The notes: generated by a model not told the origin, from the sequence alone. DNA of 6,873 nt from Hellea sp. (GCA_020628635.1 JAHDEU010000115.1:1-6873), one strand, 5' to 3'; positions 1 through 6,587 are shown, numbered from the stretch's first letter. Made by a program: numbers and translations.

Positions 1-396
1 GACCGCGCGCTTCGCTTCTACCGCGACGTGCTCGGGCTTACCGTCACCTTCATCAAGGACAGCGGGCGGGACAGCTATAGCTACGACGTCTTCGCCATCG
101 ACCGGTCCCGCGCCATGCGGTTCTGCGTGCTATCGACTGACACCCAACCCAACGTCATGGCGCTCACCGAAGTCGCGGGCCTCCCGCCCGCCGCCCACAC
201 CCCGCGCCGCGCAGCCGTCGTGCTGGAAGCGCGCGACATCGAGGCCTGCGTCGAGGCCGCGCGCGCACTCGGCCTCACCGTCTTCCGCAAAGATTACCTC
301 GTCACCAAGGACGGGCGCGAGGGCGTGGAGTTCGGCGTGCTCGATTTCGACGGCAATCTCGTCGTGCTCTACCGGATAGACAAGGCGGCCCCATGA
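1..396 (+). CDS. VOC (glyoxalase/bleomycin-resistance fold) family protein, 5' end outside window
   Basis: The reading frame is open from base 1, so the gene begins upstream; 131 residues are visible. The first visible residues, ALRFYRDVLGL, are the classic VOC signature helix. The end, FDGNLVVLY (about residues 116-124), matches the usual last strand of the fold (DPDGN-hydrophobic). Family members are small metal-dependent lyases, isomerases, dioxygenases or drug-binding proteins built from paired beta-alpha-beta-beta-beta units. Here the Glu that normally follows GN-x-x as a metal ligand is Val, so a classical glyoxalase I reaction is doubtful. A GTG at 28 would cut the signature motif, so it is not the true start. 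The stop overlaps the ATG of the transporter gene by 4 bases (ATGA), which implies translational coupling. The substrate cannot be told from the sequence; a role in the same pathway as the downstream transporter is inferred from position only. Confidence 0.85.
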   Translation, partial: DRALRFYRDVLGLTVTFIKDSGRDSYSYDVFAIDRSRAMRFCVLSTDTQPNVMALTEVAGLPPAAHTPRRAAVVLEARDIEACVEAARALGLTVFRKDYLVTKDGREGVEFGVLDFDGNLVVLYRIDKAAP

Positions 397-1706
397 GTGA
401 CGACAACACAGCCTACCCCAAGCCACGCGCGGCCTGGACGCTGCTGGCCTTTCTGACCCTCGCCTATGTGTCGAGCTTTCTGGACCGCTACATTCTCGGC
501 CTGCTGATCGATCCGATCAAGGCGGACACGGGCGCGTCCGACACGCAGATGGGCCTGCTGAGTTCGGCCTTCACCTGGGTCTATGCGCTGGCCGCCATCC
601 CGCTCGGCTTTCTGGTGGACCGGGTCAACCGCACCAAGCTGGTCGCGCTGGGCGTGGCGTTGTGGTCGCTGGCGACGCTCTGGACCGGCGTGGCGCGCAG
701 CTTCGCACAGCTCTTTGCCGCGCGGATGAGCGTGGGCATAGGCGAAGCGGTATTGAGCCCGGCTGCCTTCTCCATGATCGGCGACAGTTTTCCGCCCGCG
801 CGCCGGGGCCTGCCCATTGCGGTCTATTCCATGGCGCTGGTGATCGGAGCCAGCATCGCGAACCTGATCTCGGGCGGCATCATCAAATGGGCGCGGACCG
901 TCGGGCAGGTCAGCCTCCCGATCGTGGGCGAGGTCGCGACCTGGCAGTTCATCTTCATCGTGGTCGGTGCGCCGGGCTTTCTCATCGCGCTGGCTTTCCT
1001 GTTTCTGCGCGAGCCGCCGCGCGTGGAAAGCAGTCCGCGCGAGGGCGCGTCCTTCACCGACGCCTTTTCGTGGATCGGGCGGAACGCGGCTGCCTTCTTC
1101 ACATTCGTGCCGATCTTCATGTGCATGGTGGCGATCGCCTATGGCCAGTTCTTCAACGCGCCGATGTTCTCGCGCACCTATGGCTGGGACACGGCGAACT
1201 ACGCCATCATCAACGGCATCTCGATCCTCGCCATCAGCCCGGCCACATACATCTTCGCGGGACGCTATTCGGACAGTCGCGTGGCGGCGGGCGACCGCAT
1301 GGCCCCGTTGAAGCTCGCCGTTCTGGGGCTGTTCGTGATGATCCCCAGCGCGGCCATCGCGCCGCTCCTGCCTGCCGGGTGGATGGCATTCCTCATGCTC
1401 TGCGTGACGACATTCGGCATCGGACTGGTCAGCGCGACGGGCGTCAACGCGCTGCTCGCCATCGTGCCGGGCGACATTCGCGGGGTCATCGTTTCGCTCT
1501 ACTATTTCTTCATCAGCTTCATCGGCGGCGCGCTGTCGCCGCCCTTTATCGGCTGGCTGAACGACACGGCGTTCGGCGGCGAAGGCCTGCGCTACGCCAT
1601 GGCGATCTTCCCGCTGGTCTTCGGCGTGCCCGTCATGCTGTTGTCGTTCTGGTCGCTGCGCAATTACCGAGCGGCGCTCGCACGGCAGGAAGCAGCCAGT
1701 GTCTGA
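393..1706 (+). CDS. MFS transporter, Spinster-like
   Basis: A 437-residue inner-membrane transporter of the major facilitator superfamily, of normal length for 12 transmembrane helices. TM1 lies near residues 14-38 and contains FLDRYILG. The loop between TM2 and TM3 carries the MFS motif A (G72-F-L-V-D76-R77-V-N-R80). R111 with GIGEA (115-119) and LSPAAFSMIGDSFPPARRG (121-139) give the pattern typical of the Spinster-like branch seen in proteobacterial catabolic clusters. A hydrophilic loop around 206-228 separates the two six-helix halves. Such proteins are usually proton-coupled carriers of small organic molecules; the substrate cannot be predicted. The start overlaps the preceding stop (ATGA), and the end overlaps the next gene by 8 bases, so it is probably co-transcribed with its neighbours. 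No truncation or frameshift is seen. Confidence 0.93.
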   Translation: MSDDNTAYPKPRAAWTLLAFLTLAYVSSFLDRYILGLLIDPIKADTGASDTQMGLLSSAFTWVYALAAIPLGFLVDRVNRTKLVALGVALWSLATLWTGVARSFAQLFAARMSVGIGEAVLSPAAFSMIGDSFPPARRGLPIAVYSMALVIGASIANLISGGIIKWARTVGQVSLPIVGEVATWQFIFIVVGAPGFLIALAFLFLREPPRVESSPREGASFTDAFSWIGRNAAAFFTFVPIFMCMVAIAYGQFFNAPMFSRTYGWDTANYAIINGISILAISPATYIFAGRYSDSRVAAGDRMAPLKLAVLGLFVMIPSAAIAPLLPAGWMAFLMLCVTTFGIGLVSATGVNALLAIVPGDIRGVIVSLYYFFISFIGGALSPPFIGWLNDTAFGGEGLRYAMAIFPLVFGVPVMLLSFWSLRNYRAALARQEAASV

Positions 1707-2337
1707 TCTTCACATCGCCAAGCACGGCGAGGGTGCGCCGCTCGTCCTGCTGCCGCCCGCGCCGCACACCGGCGCCTTCTTCGCGCCGCTCCTGCCGGAG
1801 CTCTCCGGCGTGCAGGCGTGGAGCGTGGACTATCCCGGCCATGGCGGCTCCGCGCCGGTCGCCGCGCCGTCCATTGCGGCCTATGCCGACGCCATCATCC
1901 CGCACATTCCGGCAGGCGCGCATCTGCTCGGCTTTCACACAGGCACGCTGGTGGCTGTGGAGATCGCCAGGCGCGCGGAGGTCGGCGCGGTGGTCCTGAT
2001 CGACATTCCGGCTTTCGGTGCGGCGAAGCGCGCCGAACTCGCAGACAAGTTCTCCGCGCCCAATCCGGACCGCAACAATGACGCCTTCCTCGCCGCCTTC
2101 GCCTATGACGCCCATGCGGTGTTTCCAAAGCTCCCCAAGCCCGTCTCGGTCATCGCTACGCAATCCGGCCTTCTGGAACTCACGCGCGAGGCGGCGGCGC
2201 TGCTGCCCGACGCGCAGCTGACAGAGTTGCTCGACGTCACCGCGCCCGCATTCGAGGGCCACGCGGCCCGGCTTGCCGACACCGTCCTGATTTTAGTCAA
2301 TCAACACGGCGAGGCCGCGCATAGGGTCAGGCCATGA
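1699..2337 (+). CDS. Short alpha/beta-hydrolase-fold protein with His in place of the nucleophile
   Basis: A 212-residue cytoplasmic protein, short for the family (usually about 250-300), starting at a GTG that overlaps the end of the MFS gene by 8 bases. The fold is recognisable: a first strand and oxyanion-type loop (VLLPPAPHTG, 16-25), DYPGHGGS (44-51) in the position of the common D-x-PGHG-x-S motif, the nucleophile elbow LLGFHTGTLVAVEIA (76-90), and VVLIDIP (98-104). At the elbow the expected G-x-S-x-G is G78-F-H80-T-G82, so the catalytic Ser is His. The acid position near residues 150-160 has no clear Asp (ATQSGLLE). H188 in FEGHAARLAD could be the histidine of the triad. The cap region (about 108-142) is small. 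It may be a non-hydrolytic member, a lyase-like enzyme or a binding protein. An ester or carbon-carbon hydrolase role is only a family-level guess. The stop overlaps the DUF1330 start (ATGA). Confidence 0.8.
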   Translation: MSDLHIAKHGEGAPLVLLPPAPHTGAFFAPLLPELSGVQAWSVDYPGHGGSAPVAAPSIAAYADAIIPHIPAGAHLLGFHTGTLVAVEIARRAEVGAVVLIDIPAFGAAKRAELADKFSAPNPDRNNDAFLAAFAYDAHAVFPKLPKPVSVIATQSGLLELTREAAALLPDAQLTELLDVTAPAFEGHAARLADTVLILVNQHGEAAHRVRP

Positions 2338-2669
2338 GCGAGATGCGCTGCTACATGATCGTCACTGCCGACATCGCCGACCGCGACGCCTTCATCTCCG
2401 GCTACGGCGCGGCGACCGCGCCGCTAGTGGCCAAATATGGCGGCCGCTATTTGCTGCGCGGGCCGGGGGCACGCCTGTTGGAAGCGCCGGACGTCGGCGC
2501 GTTTGGCGACGGCGCGTCCATGGTGATCTCCGAATGGCCGGACCGGGAGGCGGCGATGCGCTTCTGGAACTCGGACGACTACGCCAAGGCCAAGGCCTTG
2601 CGCGCCGGCGTGGCCGATGTGCAGGTCCTGCTGATCGACGCGCCCAAATTCACGAGCGAGCCTGCATGA
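2334..2669 (+). CDS. DUF1330 domain-containing protein
   Basis: A 111-residue protein matching the DUF1330 family, which adopts the dimeric ferredoxin-like alpha/beta-barrel fold. It starts with a strand (RCYMIVTADI, 5-14) and has a helix leading to the hallmark KYGGRYLLRG (34-43). The second half has VISEWPDREAAMRFWNSDDY (64-83), followed by KAKALR. In this family the conserved W/F-x-S-x-x-Y segment and the GGR-x-L-x-R turn line the dimer pocket. No biochemical function is firmly assigned to DUF1330; members often sit in catabolic operons. It overlaps by ATGA with the genes on both sides, so its translation is probably coupled and its stoichiometry tied to the hydrolase-like protein and the exported protein. 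Length is normal and no defect is seen. Confidence 0.88.
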   Translation: MSEMRCYMIVTADIADRDAFISGYGAATAPLVAKYGGRYLLRGPGARLLEAPDVGAFGDGASMVISEWPDREAAMRFWNSDDYAKAKALRAGVADVQVLLIDAPKFTSEPA

Positions 2670-3475
2670 GAACCCCGCTGCTGATCGCCGCTTTGCTCGC
2701 GTCCTGCGCCCCGGCCGCCGCGCAGGACAGTTCCGCTGACAAGATCGCAGAACGGGACTTGCGCGAAATGCGCGCCATGCTGCCCGGCACCTACACAAAC
2801 GAGGAGCAGGTCTATTTCCACGGTGAGCTCGACCGGCCGGCTGACACCGCCCTGCCGCGGCTCGACCTCATTATCGCGCCGCGCGACGCAGGCGGGTTCA
2901 CGGCACGGACGGTCAATCCGGCCACGGGCCGCGAGACCGAAGCGCGCCTGTCCTACAGCGTGCGAGACGGCGCGATCGTGTCGCGCGAACAACGCGACGG
3001 CCAGCCCGACTGCATCCGGCGGTTCACCCGGGTGCTGGGACAATATCGCGGCGAACCCGTGCCGGATGCGGCGAGCGAAAGCTGCGGCGGGTTCGTGTCC
3101 GCCTCGCCGGAAGGGTTTGTCTTCGGCTCGCCCGACAACCCCTTCGTGATGAAACGCGCGCGGGAGTTCCGCTGTTGGGTCAGCCCCCGCAAATCGGACA
3201 ACAGCTACGGCTTTACCAACAACATCACCATCCACGACCAGGGCGGCCGCGCCTGGGTGGAGAGCGAGAGCGGCGAGCACGACCGCGTCGGCATCAAGAT
3301 GCGCCGCGTGGACTGGCCCACGGGCCGCAACCGCGACTCGCTCGTGCTCTATGCCTATCGCGGGCAGGACGAGGACAACGCCGTCAGCTATGGCTGGACG
3401 GGACCGGATGGCGATCGGCTCGCGCTGAACCTGCGCTGGATGCAGGCGAGCTGCACGCTGGCAGACAACGAATGA
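2666..3475 (+). CDS. Exported protein of unknown function with four cysteines in the mature part
   Basis: A 269-residue protein. The ATG at 2666 was chosen because it overlaps the DUF1330 stop (ATGA) and is followed at once by a signal peptide (MRTPLLIAALLASCAPAAAQ); the frame stays open further upstream but that part would be spurious. Export could follow signal peptidase I (cleavage after APAAA or near it) or the lipoprotein route, since LASC ending at C14 fits a lipobox. The mature part begins with a helix (IAERDLREMRAMLPG) followed by GTYTNEEQVYF, loosely like the opening of CpcT/CpeT-type beta-barrel proteins. Cysteines at about 116, 140, 170 and 263 could form two disulfides in the periplasm. 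FRCWVSPRKS and ITIHDQGGRAW (168-197) are the most distinctive segments. I do not recognise the family with confidence. Its place next to DUF1838 suggests the two exported proteins act together. Confidence 0.8.
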   Translation: MRTPLLIAALLASCAPAAAQDSSADKIAERDLREMRAMLPGTYTNEEQVYFHGELDRPADTALPRLDLIIAPRDAGGFTARTVNPATGRETEARLSYSVRDGAIVSREQRDGQPDCIRRFTRVLGQYRGEPVPDAASESCGGFVSASPEGFVFGSPDNPFVMKRAREFRCWVSPRKSDNSYGFTNNITIHDQGGRAWVESESGEHDRVGIKMRRVDWPTGRNRDSLVLYAYRGQDEDNAVSYGWTGPDGDRLALNLRWMQASCTLADNE

Positions 3476-3476
3476 A

Positions 3477-3483
3477 AAGGGAG
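3477..3483 (+). promoter_or_regulatory. Ribosome binding site deciding the DUF1838 start
   Basis: The purine-rich AAGGGAG lies 6 bases before the ATG at 3490. An in-frame ATG at 3472, overlapping the previous stop as ATGA, would add six charged residues (MKRETT) before the signal peptide and has no comparable Shine-Dalgarno sequence. This favours the start at 3490, although the ATGA overlap pattern of the operon keeps 3472 possible. Confidence 0.65.
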
Positions 3484-3489
3484 ACCACG

Positions 3490-4422
3490 ATGAAGAGATT
3501 GGCAACAACGGCGGCACTGGCCGCGATAGTGGCGGCGGGCTGTTCGGTCGCGCAGGCCGACGACCACGGCTTCAAGACCAAAATCGTCGACGGCCCCTCC
3601 ACCCAGACCGCGCGGCTGGACCTGTCCACGCCCGAAGGCGCGGTGATGGCGCAGCGCAAGCTGTCCTGCTCGACCATCGACGGCCAGGACGTGGTCTATC
3701 ACTGGGAAGGCCGCGCCTATTCGCGGCGCAAGGGAGAGCGCGACAAGCATATCTTCGACGTCGAAGGCATGAATGTGCGCTCCTGCACGTCGGTGACCGA
3801 TCCCGAGCGCGGGCCCGGCTTCAAGCTGGTGAGCCGCGAGATCCTGCTCTATCTCGACAAGGATACAGGCGAGCCGATGCGGCAGTGGGAGAACCCCTGG
3901 ACGGGCGACACGGTCGAAGTGCTCCACGTCGCCAATGATCCCGTGAACTTCGGCGACCATGTCGTGGGCCGCGACGGCAAGCCGGCCAAGACGTCGATCC
4001 GCGTGGACGGCGACAAATACATCCAGACCACCACGGTCCCGCTCTTCTACCCCAACCCGCTGGGCGGCGACTTCCAGGCCGAAGTCGGCGGCACATACCA
4101 CGCGACCGAGATGTTCAACACCATGGGCGATCTGGAAAGCCTGCTGTCATCCGAGACCACGACCGCCGATGCCTATGTCGGCTGGGTACGCATGTCCGAC
4201 TGGCTGCCCTGGATGAAGATGGGCGGGCGCGACGGGGTCATCTATTTCCACACTGCCGGGTCCAAGATCGGCGGCATCGAGGATCTGTCGGACCGCATGC
4301 GGCGAGAGATAAAGACCACCTACCCCGACTACACGACCGCCCCGCCCGACGACGACCCGCGCCGCAACATGACCAGCTGGAAGGACTACAAGCGCATCAT
4401 GGAAGCCCGCAAGGCGGAGTAG
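3490..4422 (+). CDS. Exported DUF1838 family protein
   Basis: A 310-residue protein of the DUF1838 family, which has no established biochemical function. The signal peptide (MKRLATTAALAAIVAAG, then CSVAQA) has an n-region KR, a hydrophobic core and an AQA-DD type cleavage site; AAGC at 16-18 is a weaker lipoprotein option. Family features are clear: YLDKDTGEPMRQWENPWTG (121-139), then VEVLHVANDPVN (142-153), and near the end WVRMSDWLPWMKMGGRDG (232-249) followed by VIYFHTAGSKIGG. The many Trp and Tyr residues suggest a beta-rich ligand-binding shell, which is inference. Known members occur near TonB-dependent receptors and catabolic enzymes in marine and sphingomonad-like bacteria, so a periplasmic role in handling the operon's substrate is plausible. 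It is the last gene of the run; a hairpin region follows. The alternative start at 3472 would give 316 residues. Confidence 0.9.
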   Translation: MKRLATTAALAAIVAAGCSVAQADDHGFKTKIVDGPSTQTARLDLSTPEGAVMAQRKLSCSTIDGQDVVYHWEGRAYSRRKGERDKHIFDVEGMNVRSCTSVTDPERGPGFKLVSREILLYLDKDTGEPMRQWENPWTGDTVEVLHVANDPVNFGDHVVGRDGKPAKTSIRVDGDKYIQTTTVPLFYPNPLGGDFQAEVGGTYHATEMFNTMGDLESLLSSETTTADAYVGWVRMSDWLPWMKMGGRDGVIYFHTAGSKIGGIEDLSDRMRREIKTTYPDYTTAPPDDDPRRNMTSWKDYKRIMEARKAE

Positions 4423-4463
4423 GGCGCGGCACGCCCCCTGCCTGAACCGCCCGGCCAGGCAGG
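4422..4463 (+). terminator. Two adjacent hairpins after the operon, possible weak terminator
   Basis: GGGCG (4422-4426) pairs with CGCCC (4432-4436) around a 5-base loop, directly at the DUF1838 stop codon. Immediately after it, CCTGCCTG (4437-4444) pairs perfectly with CAGGCAGG (4456-4463) around an 11-base loop. No T tract follows, so a standard intrinsic terminator is not supported. The stems could still act as a 3'-end stabiliser or a Rho-linked pause. The rest of the spacer up to 4520 shows nothing else that I recognise. Confidence 0.35.
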
Positions 4464-4535
4464 CTGGACTGCCGACGGGGCCGGACAGTCACCGGGCGTC
4501 TGCGCCATCAGCCCGGTTCCGGGGAAGGGCAGGCC

Positions 4536-5570
4536 ATGAATTTCGAGTATGAAGCCAACCCGTTCACGGGGCGTTCGGGCTATGACTTCGTCGTCGGCCT
4601 GCTGAACGGCCCCGATCACGTCTTCTCGGGCGGGGGCGGAAACGATGTCCTGATCGGTGATTTCGGGAACTTCTTTTTCGAGCCAAGCCGCAACAGCTCG
4701 TTTGAAAACGCTGCCGTGCGGGACAATGCGGGCACATGGTCCGTCGGGCCCAACCCGACCATCGCCAACAGCCAGACAATCCCCCACGCGACGATCTATG
4801 TCACCGGCGACCGGGAAACGCAGGAGTTCTTCAGCTTCACTGTCGGCGCGGGCGAGACCCTGCTCGCGGGGACCGACTTCTCCACCTATGACACGGTTCT
4901 GACGCTGTTCGATTCCAGCGGCGCGATGCTGCTGGTCAATGACAATGACGCGGGCGACTGGGGGTCCGAATAAACGCCCGGCGACTCCTCGATCACCTAT
5001 ACGAATGCATCGGGCACCGAGCAGGTCTTCGTGATCCGGCTCGGCAAGTTCGACGCGTCCGCGCCGCAGAACAGTGGCCTCCACGGTTTCGGCAATGACA
5101 AGACATTCCTGAATGTCTCCATCACCGGTCACGCCTTCACCGATGATACCCTGTTGCGGATAGGCGACGACGTGCTGTTCGGCGGGCGGGGTGCGGATGT
5201 GTTCGTCTACGACACGACGGATGGCGGGGCGGACGCGGTGCTGGACTTCACACCGGGCGTGGACAGGATCGAGCTGGGCACCAACCCGGACTTCGACACG
5301 CTGGCGGAAGTGACGGCCGCCGGAACCCAGGACGGCAACGACGCGGTGTTCGACTTCGGGGACGGCAACACGCTGCGGCTGAGCAATGTGTCGCTTGCCA
5401 GCCTGACGGAGGACGACTTCGGGCTGGAGAGCGCAGCGAGCGCGGAAGTGCCTGCGGCAAAGCAGGACGCTATCCCGGTCGCGGAAGTGCAGGCGGAACT
5501 CGATATCATCGACGCCACCGCCATGCTGGACGGCATGTTCTGGACGCTGGTGGACGAGGCCTTGCTGTAG
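4536..5570 (+). pseudogene. RTX-type calcium-binding protein with PPC-like domain, interrupted by in-frame TAA
   Basis: One reading frame runs 345 codons from an ATG preceded by GGGGAAGGG (6-base spacing) to TAG at 5568, broken only by TAA at 4971-4973 (codon 146). The N-terminal part has no Sec signal and shows an RTX nonapeptide-like motif (SGGGGNDVLIGD, 31-42). From about residue 70 a PPC/cyanobacterial-type beta-sandwich begins (IPHATIYVTGD, EFFSFTVGAGE, DTVLTLFDSSGAMLL, NDNDAGDWGSE). Its expected next strand, SSITYTNASGTEQVFVIRLG, lies just after the stop in the same frame. Then comes a C-terminal RTX segment (DDVLFGGRGADVFVYD, then ADAVLDFTPGVDRIEL) and an acidic tail that could hold a type I secretion signal. 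The family is normally secreted by a T1SS and folds on Ca2+; no T1SS genes are in the window. The stop makes a 145-residue product lacking half of the domain. The second half could start only at GTG 5031, with no visible RBS. Readthrough or sequencing error remain alternatives. Confidence 0.8.
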
Positions 5571-5577
5571 GGCCGGA

Positions 5578-6471
5578 CTAGCCCTGCCGCATGTGCACGA
5601 CGCGCTGCGGGAAGGGGATTTCGATCCCTTCGCGGTCCAGCGCGCGCTTGATGTCAGTGCGCAGGTCGGAGGCGCGCTTCAGCCATGTGTCGGACGGCAA
5701 CCAGCAGCGGCAGGACAGGATGATGGCGCTGTCGCCAAAGCTCATCACATAGACTTCCGGCGGGCTCGGAGCCGTCTGCGGGGCGGGCTCGCCCTCGATG
5801 GTCGGTTGGGACGCCGCCGCCGCGTCGAATGGCAGGAGGCCGGGCTGGCCGTCCAGCACCTCGGTCAGCACCTCAACCGCGCGGTCGAGATCGGTGTCGT
5901 AGCCGACGCCGATCTCCACGATCGCCTTGCGGATGGCGTGGCGGCCGAAATTCTGCACGCGGTTGCCCCAGATCGAGCTATTGGGAACATAGACCGCGAT
6001 GTTCTCCATGTTGCGGATGGTGGAGGTGAACAGGCCGATCTCCTCCACTGTTCCCATGGTCTGGCTCGACCCGATATCGACGAAGTCGCCGACCTGCAGT
6101 GGGCGCAGGAAGAGCAGCATCACGCCTGCCGCGATGTTGGCCAGCGTTTCTCGCAAGGCCAGCCCGATCGCCAGCGCCGCCCCGCCGAACACGGCCAGCA
6201 GGCTGGTCGAATCGACACCCAGCCGCCGCAGCACGGCATAGATGGTCATGGCGAGGATGACGTAGAACAGCGTGCTGGCGAGCACGGGCCGCAGTGTGGC
6301 ATCCAGATGGTGCCCGCCCAGATTGGTCCGCCGCATCCGTGCCGACAGCCAGCGCCCGATCATGATCCCCACCACCAGGATGATCAGCGCGGACAGCAGG
6401 TTTCCGCTCCAGCCCAGCAGGGTCGGAAAGTTCTCGCGCAGGCCGGTCCATCTCTCGGCGAGCTGTTCCAT
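5578..6471 (-). CDS. MscS-family mechanosensitive ion channel
   Basis: A 297-residue inner-membrane channel that opens under membrane tension to release solutes on hypo-osmotic shock; length is close to E. coli MscS (286). TM1 is about residues 22-40, TM2 about 62-83. The pore helix TM3 holds AVFGGAALAIGLALRETLANIAAGVMLLFLRP (93-124), closely matching the Gly/Ala-packed MscS pore pattern, followed by QVGDFVDIG (126-134). The beta domain contains GTVEEIGLFTSTIR and VYVPNSSIWGN (160-170), and the C-terminus has IPFPQR (285-290) like the MscS PYPQ motif. A Pro/Ala-rich stretch (about 215-238) is an insertion in the cytoplasmic alpha/beta domain. ATG at 6471 was chosen for the AAAGGA box 6 bases upstream and for the family's N-terminal length; a longer frame reaches 6582 but its Pro-rich extension looks non-coding. 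It ends 7 bases from the oppositely oriented RTX gene. The exact paralogue (MscS or another small member) is uncertain. Confidence 0.94.
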   Translation of the reverse strand: MEQLAERWTGLRENFPTLLGWSGNLLSALIILVVGIMIGRWLSARMRRTNLGGHHLDATLRPVLASTLFYVILAMTIYAVLRRLGVDSTSLLAVFGGAALAIGLALRETLANIAAGVMLLFLRPLQVGDFVDIGSSQTMGTVEEIGLFTSTIRNMENIAVYVPNSSIWGNRVQNFGRHAIRKAIVEIGVGYDTDLDRAVEVLTEVLDGQPGLLPFDAAAASQPTIEGEPAPQTAPSPPEVYVMSFGDSAIILSCRCWLPSDTWLKRASDLRTDIKRALDREGIEIPFPQRVVHMRQG

Positions 6472-6477
6472 GGGGTG

Positions 6478-6483
6478 TCCTTT
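6478..6483 (-). promoter_or_regulatory. Ribosome binding site of the MscS-family gene
   Basis: On the - strand AAAGGA lies 6 bases before the ATG at 6471. This is a near-ideal Shine-Dalgarno sequence and decides this start against the upstream in-frame ATG at 6582. Confidence 0.75.
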
Positions 6484-6502
6484 GATGGCGTCGTTGGGCG
6501 GC

Positions 6503-6530
6503 GGTGTAGCGCGTGGGGGAGGGCGCGCAA
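6503..6530 (-). promoter_or_regulatory. Candidate housekeeping promoter of the MscS-family gene
   Basis: On the - strand TTGCGC (6530-6525) and TACACC (6508-6503) are separated by 16 bases. This resembles the loose -35/-10 pattern of alphaproteobacterial housekeeping sigma factors. It would place transcription start near 6496, giving a leader of about 25 bases that includes the AAAGGA box. The -10 element is only a partial match, so this is a reasoned guess. Confidence 0.35.
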
Positions 6531-6587
6531 GCGGTGGAAGAGCGATGTCGTGCGGTGAAGGTGGATGACGGAATGGCTGCACTCATC

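Noticed and set aside
662..1999. A 445-codon + strand frame overlapping the MFS and hydrolase-like genes
   Set aside because: Its translation is Arg/His-rich and unlike a folded protein; the MFS frame in the same place has clear transporter motifs.
2579..3517. A 312-codon open frame on the - strand opposite the exported unknown gene
   Set aside because: It spans three coupled + strand genes, has a translation without recognisable motifs, and reflects GC skew at third codon positions.
5031..5570. An independent 179-residue gene starting at GTG 5031
   Set aside because: It has no ribosome binding site, and its first residues are the middle of a beta-sandwich domain whose first half lies in the same frame upstream of the TAA.
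5593..6558. A 321-codon open frame on the + strand opposite the MscS-type gene
   Set aside because: It is the mirror of a well-supported MscS frame in GC-rich DNA, has Arg/Gln/His-rich low-complexity translation and no family resemblance or RBS.
6469..6582. A longer N-terminus for the MscS-type protein starting at 6582
   Set aside because: The extra 37 residues are Pro/Arg-rich, cover the promoter candidate and run up close to the inverted repeat; the internal ATG at 6471 has a strong RBS and fits family length.
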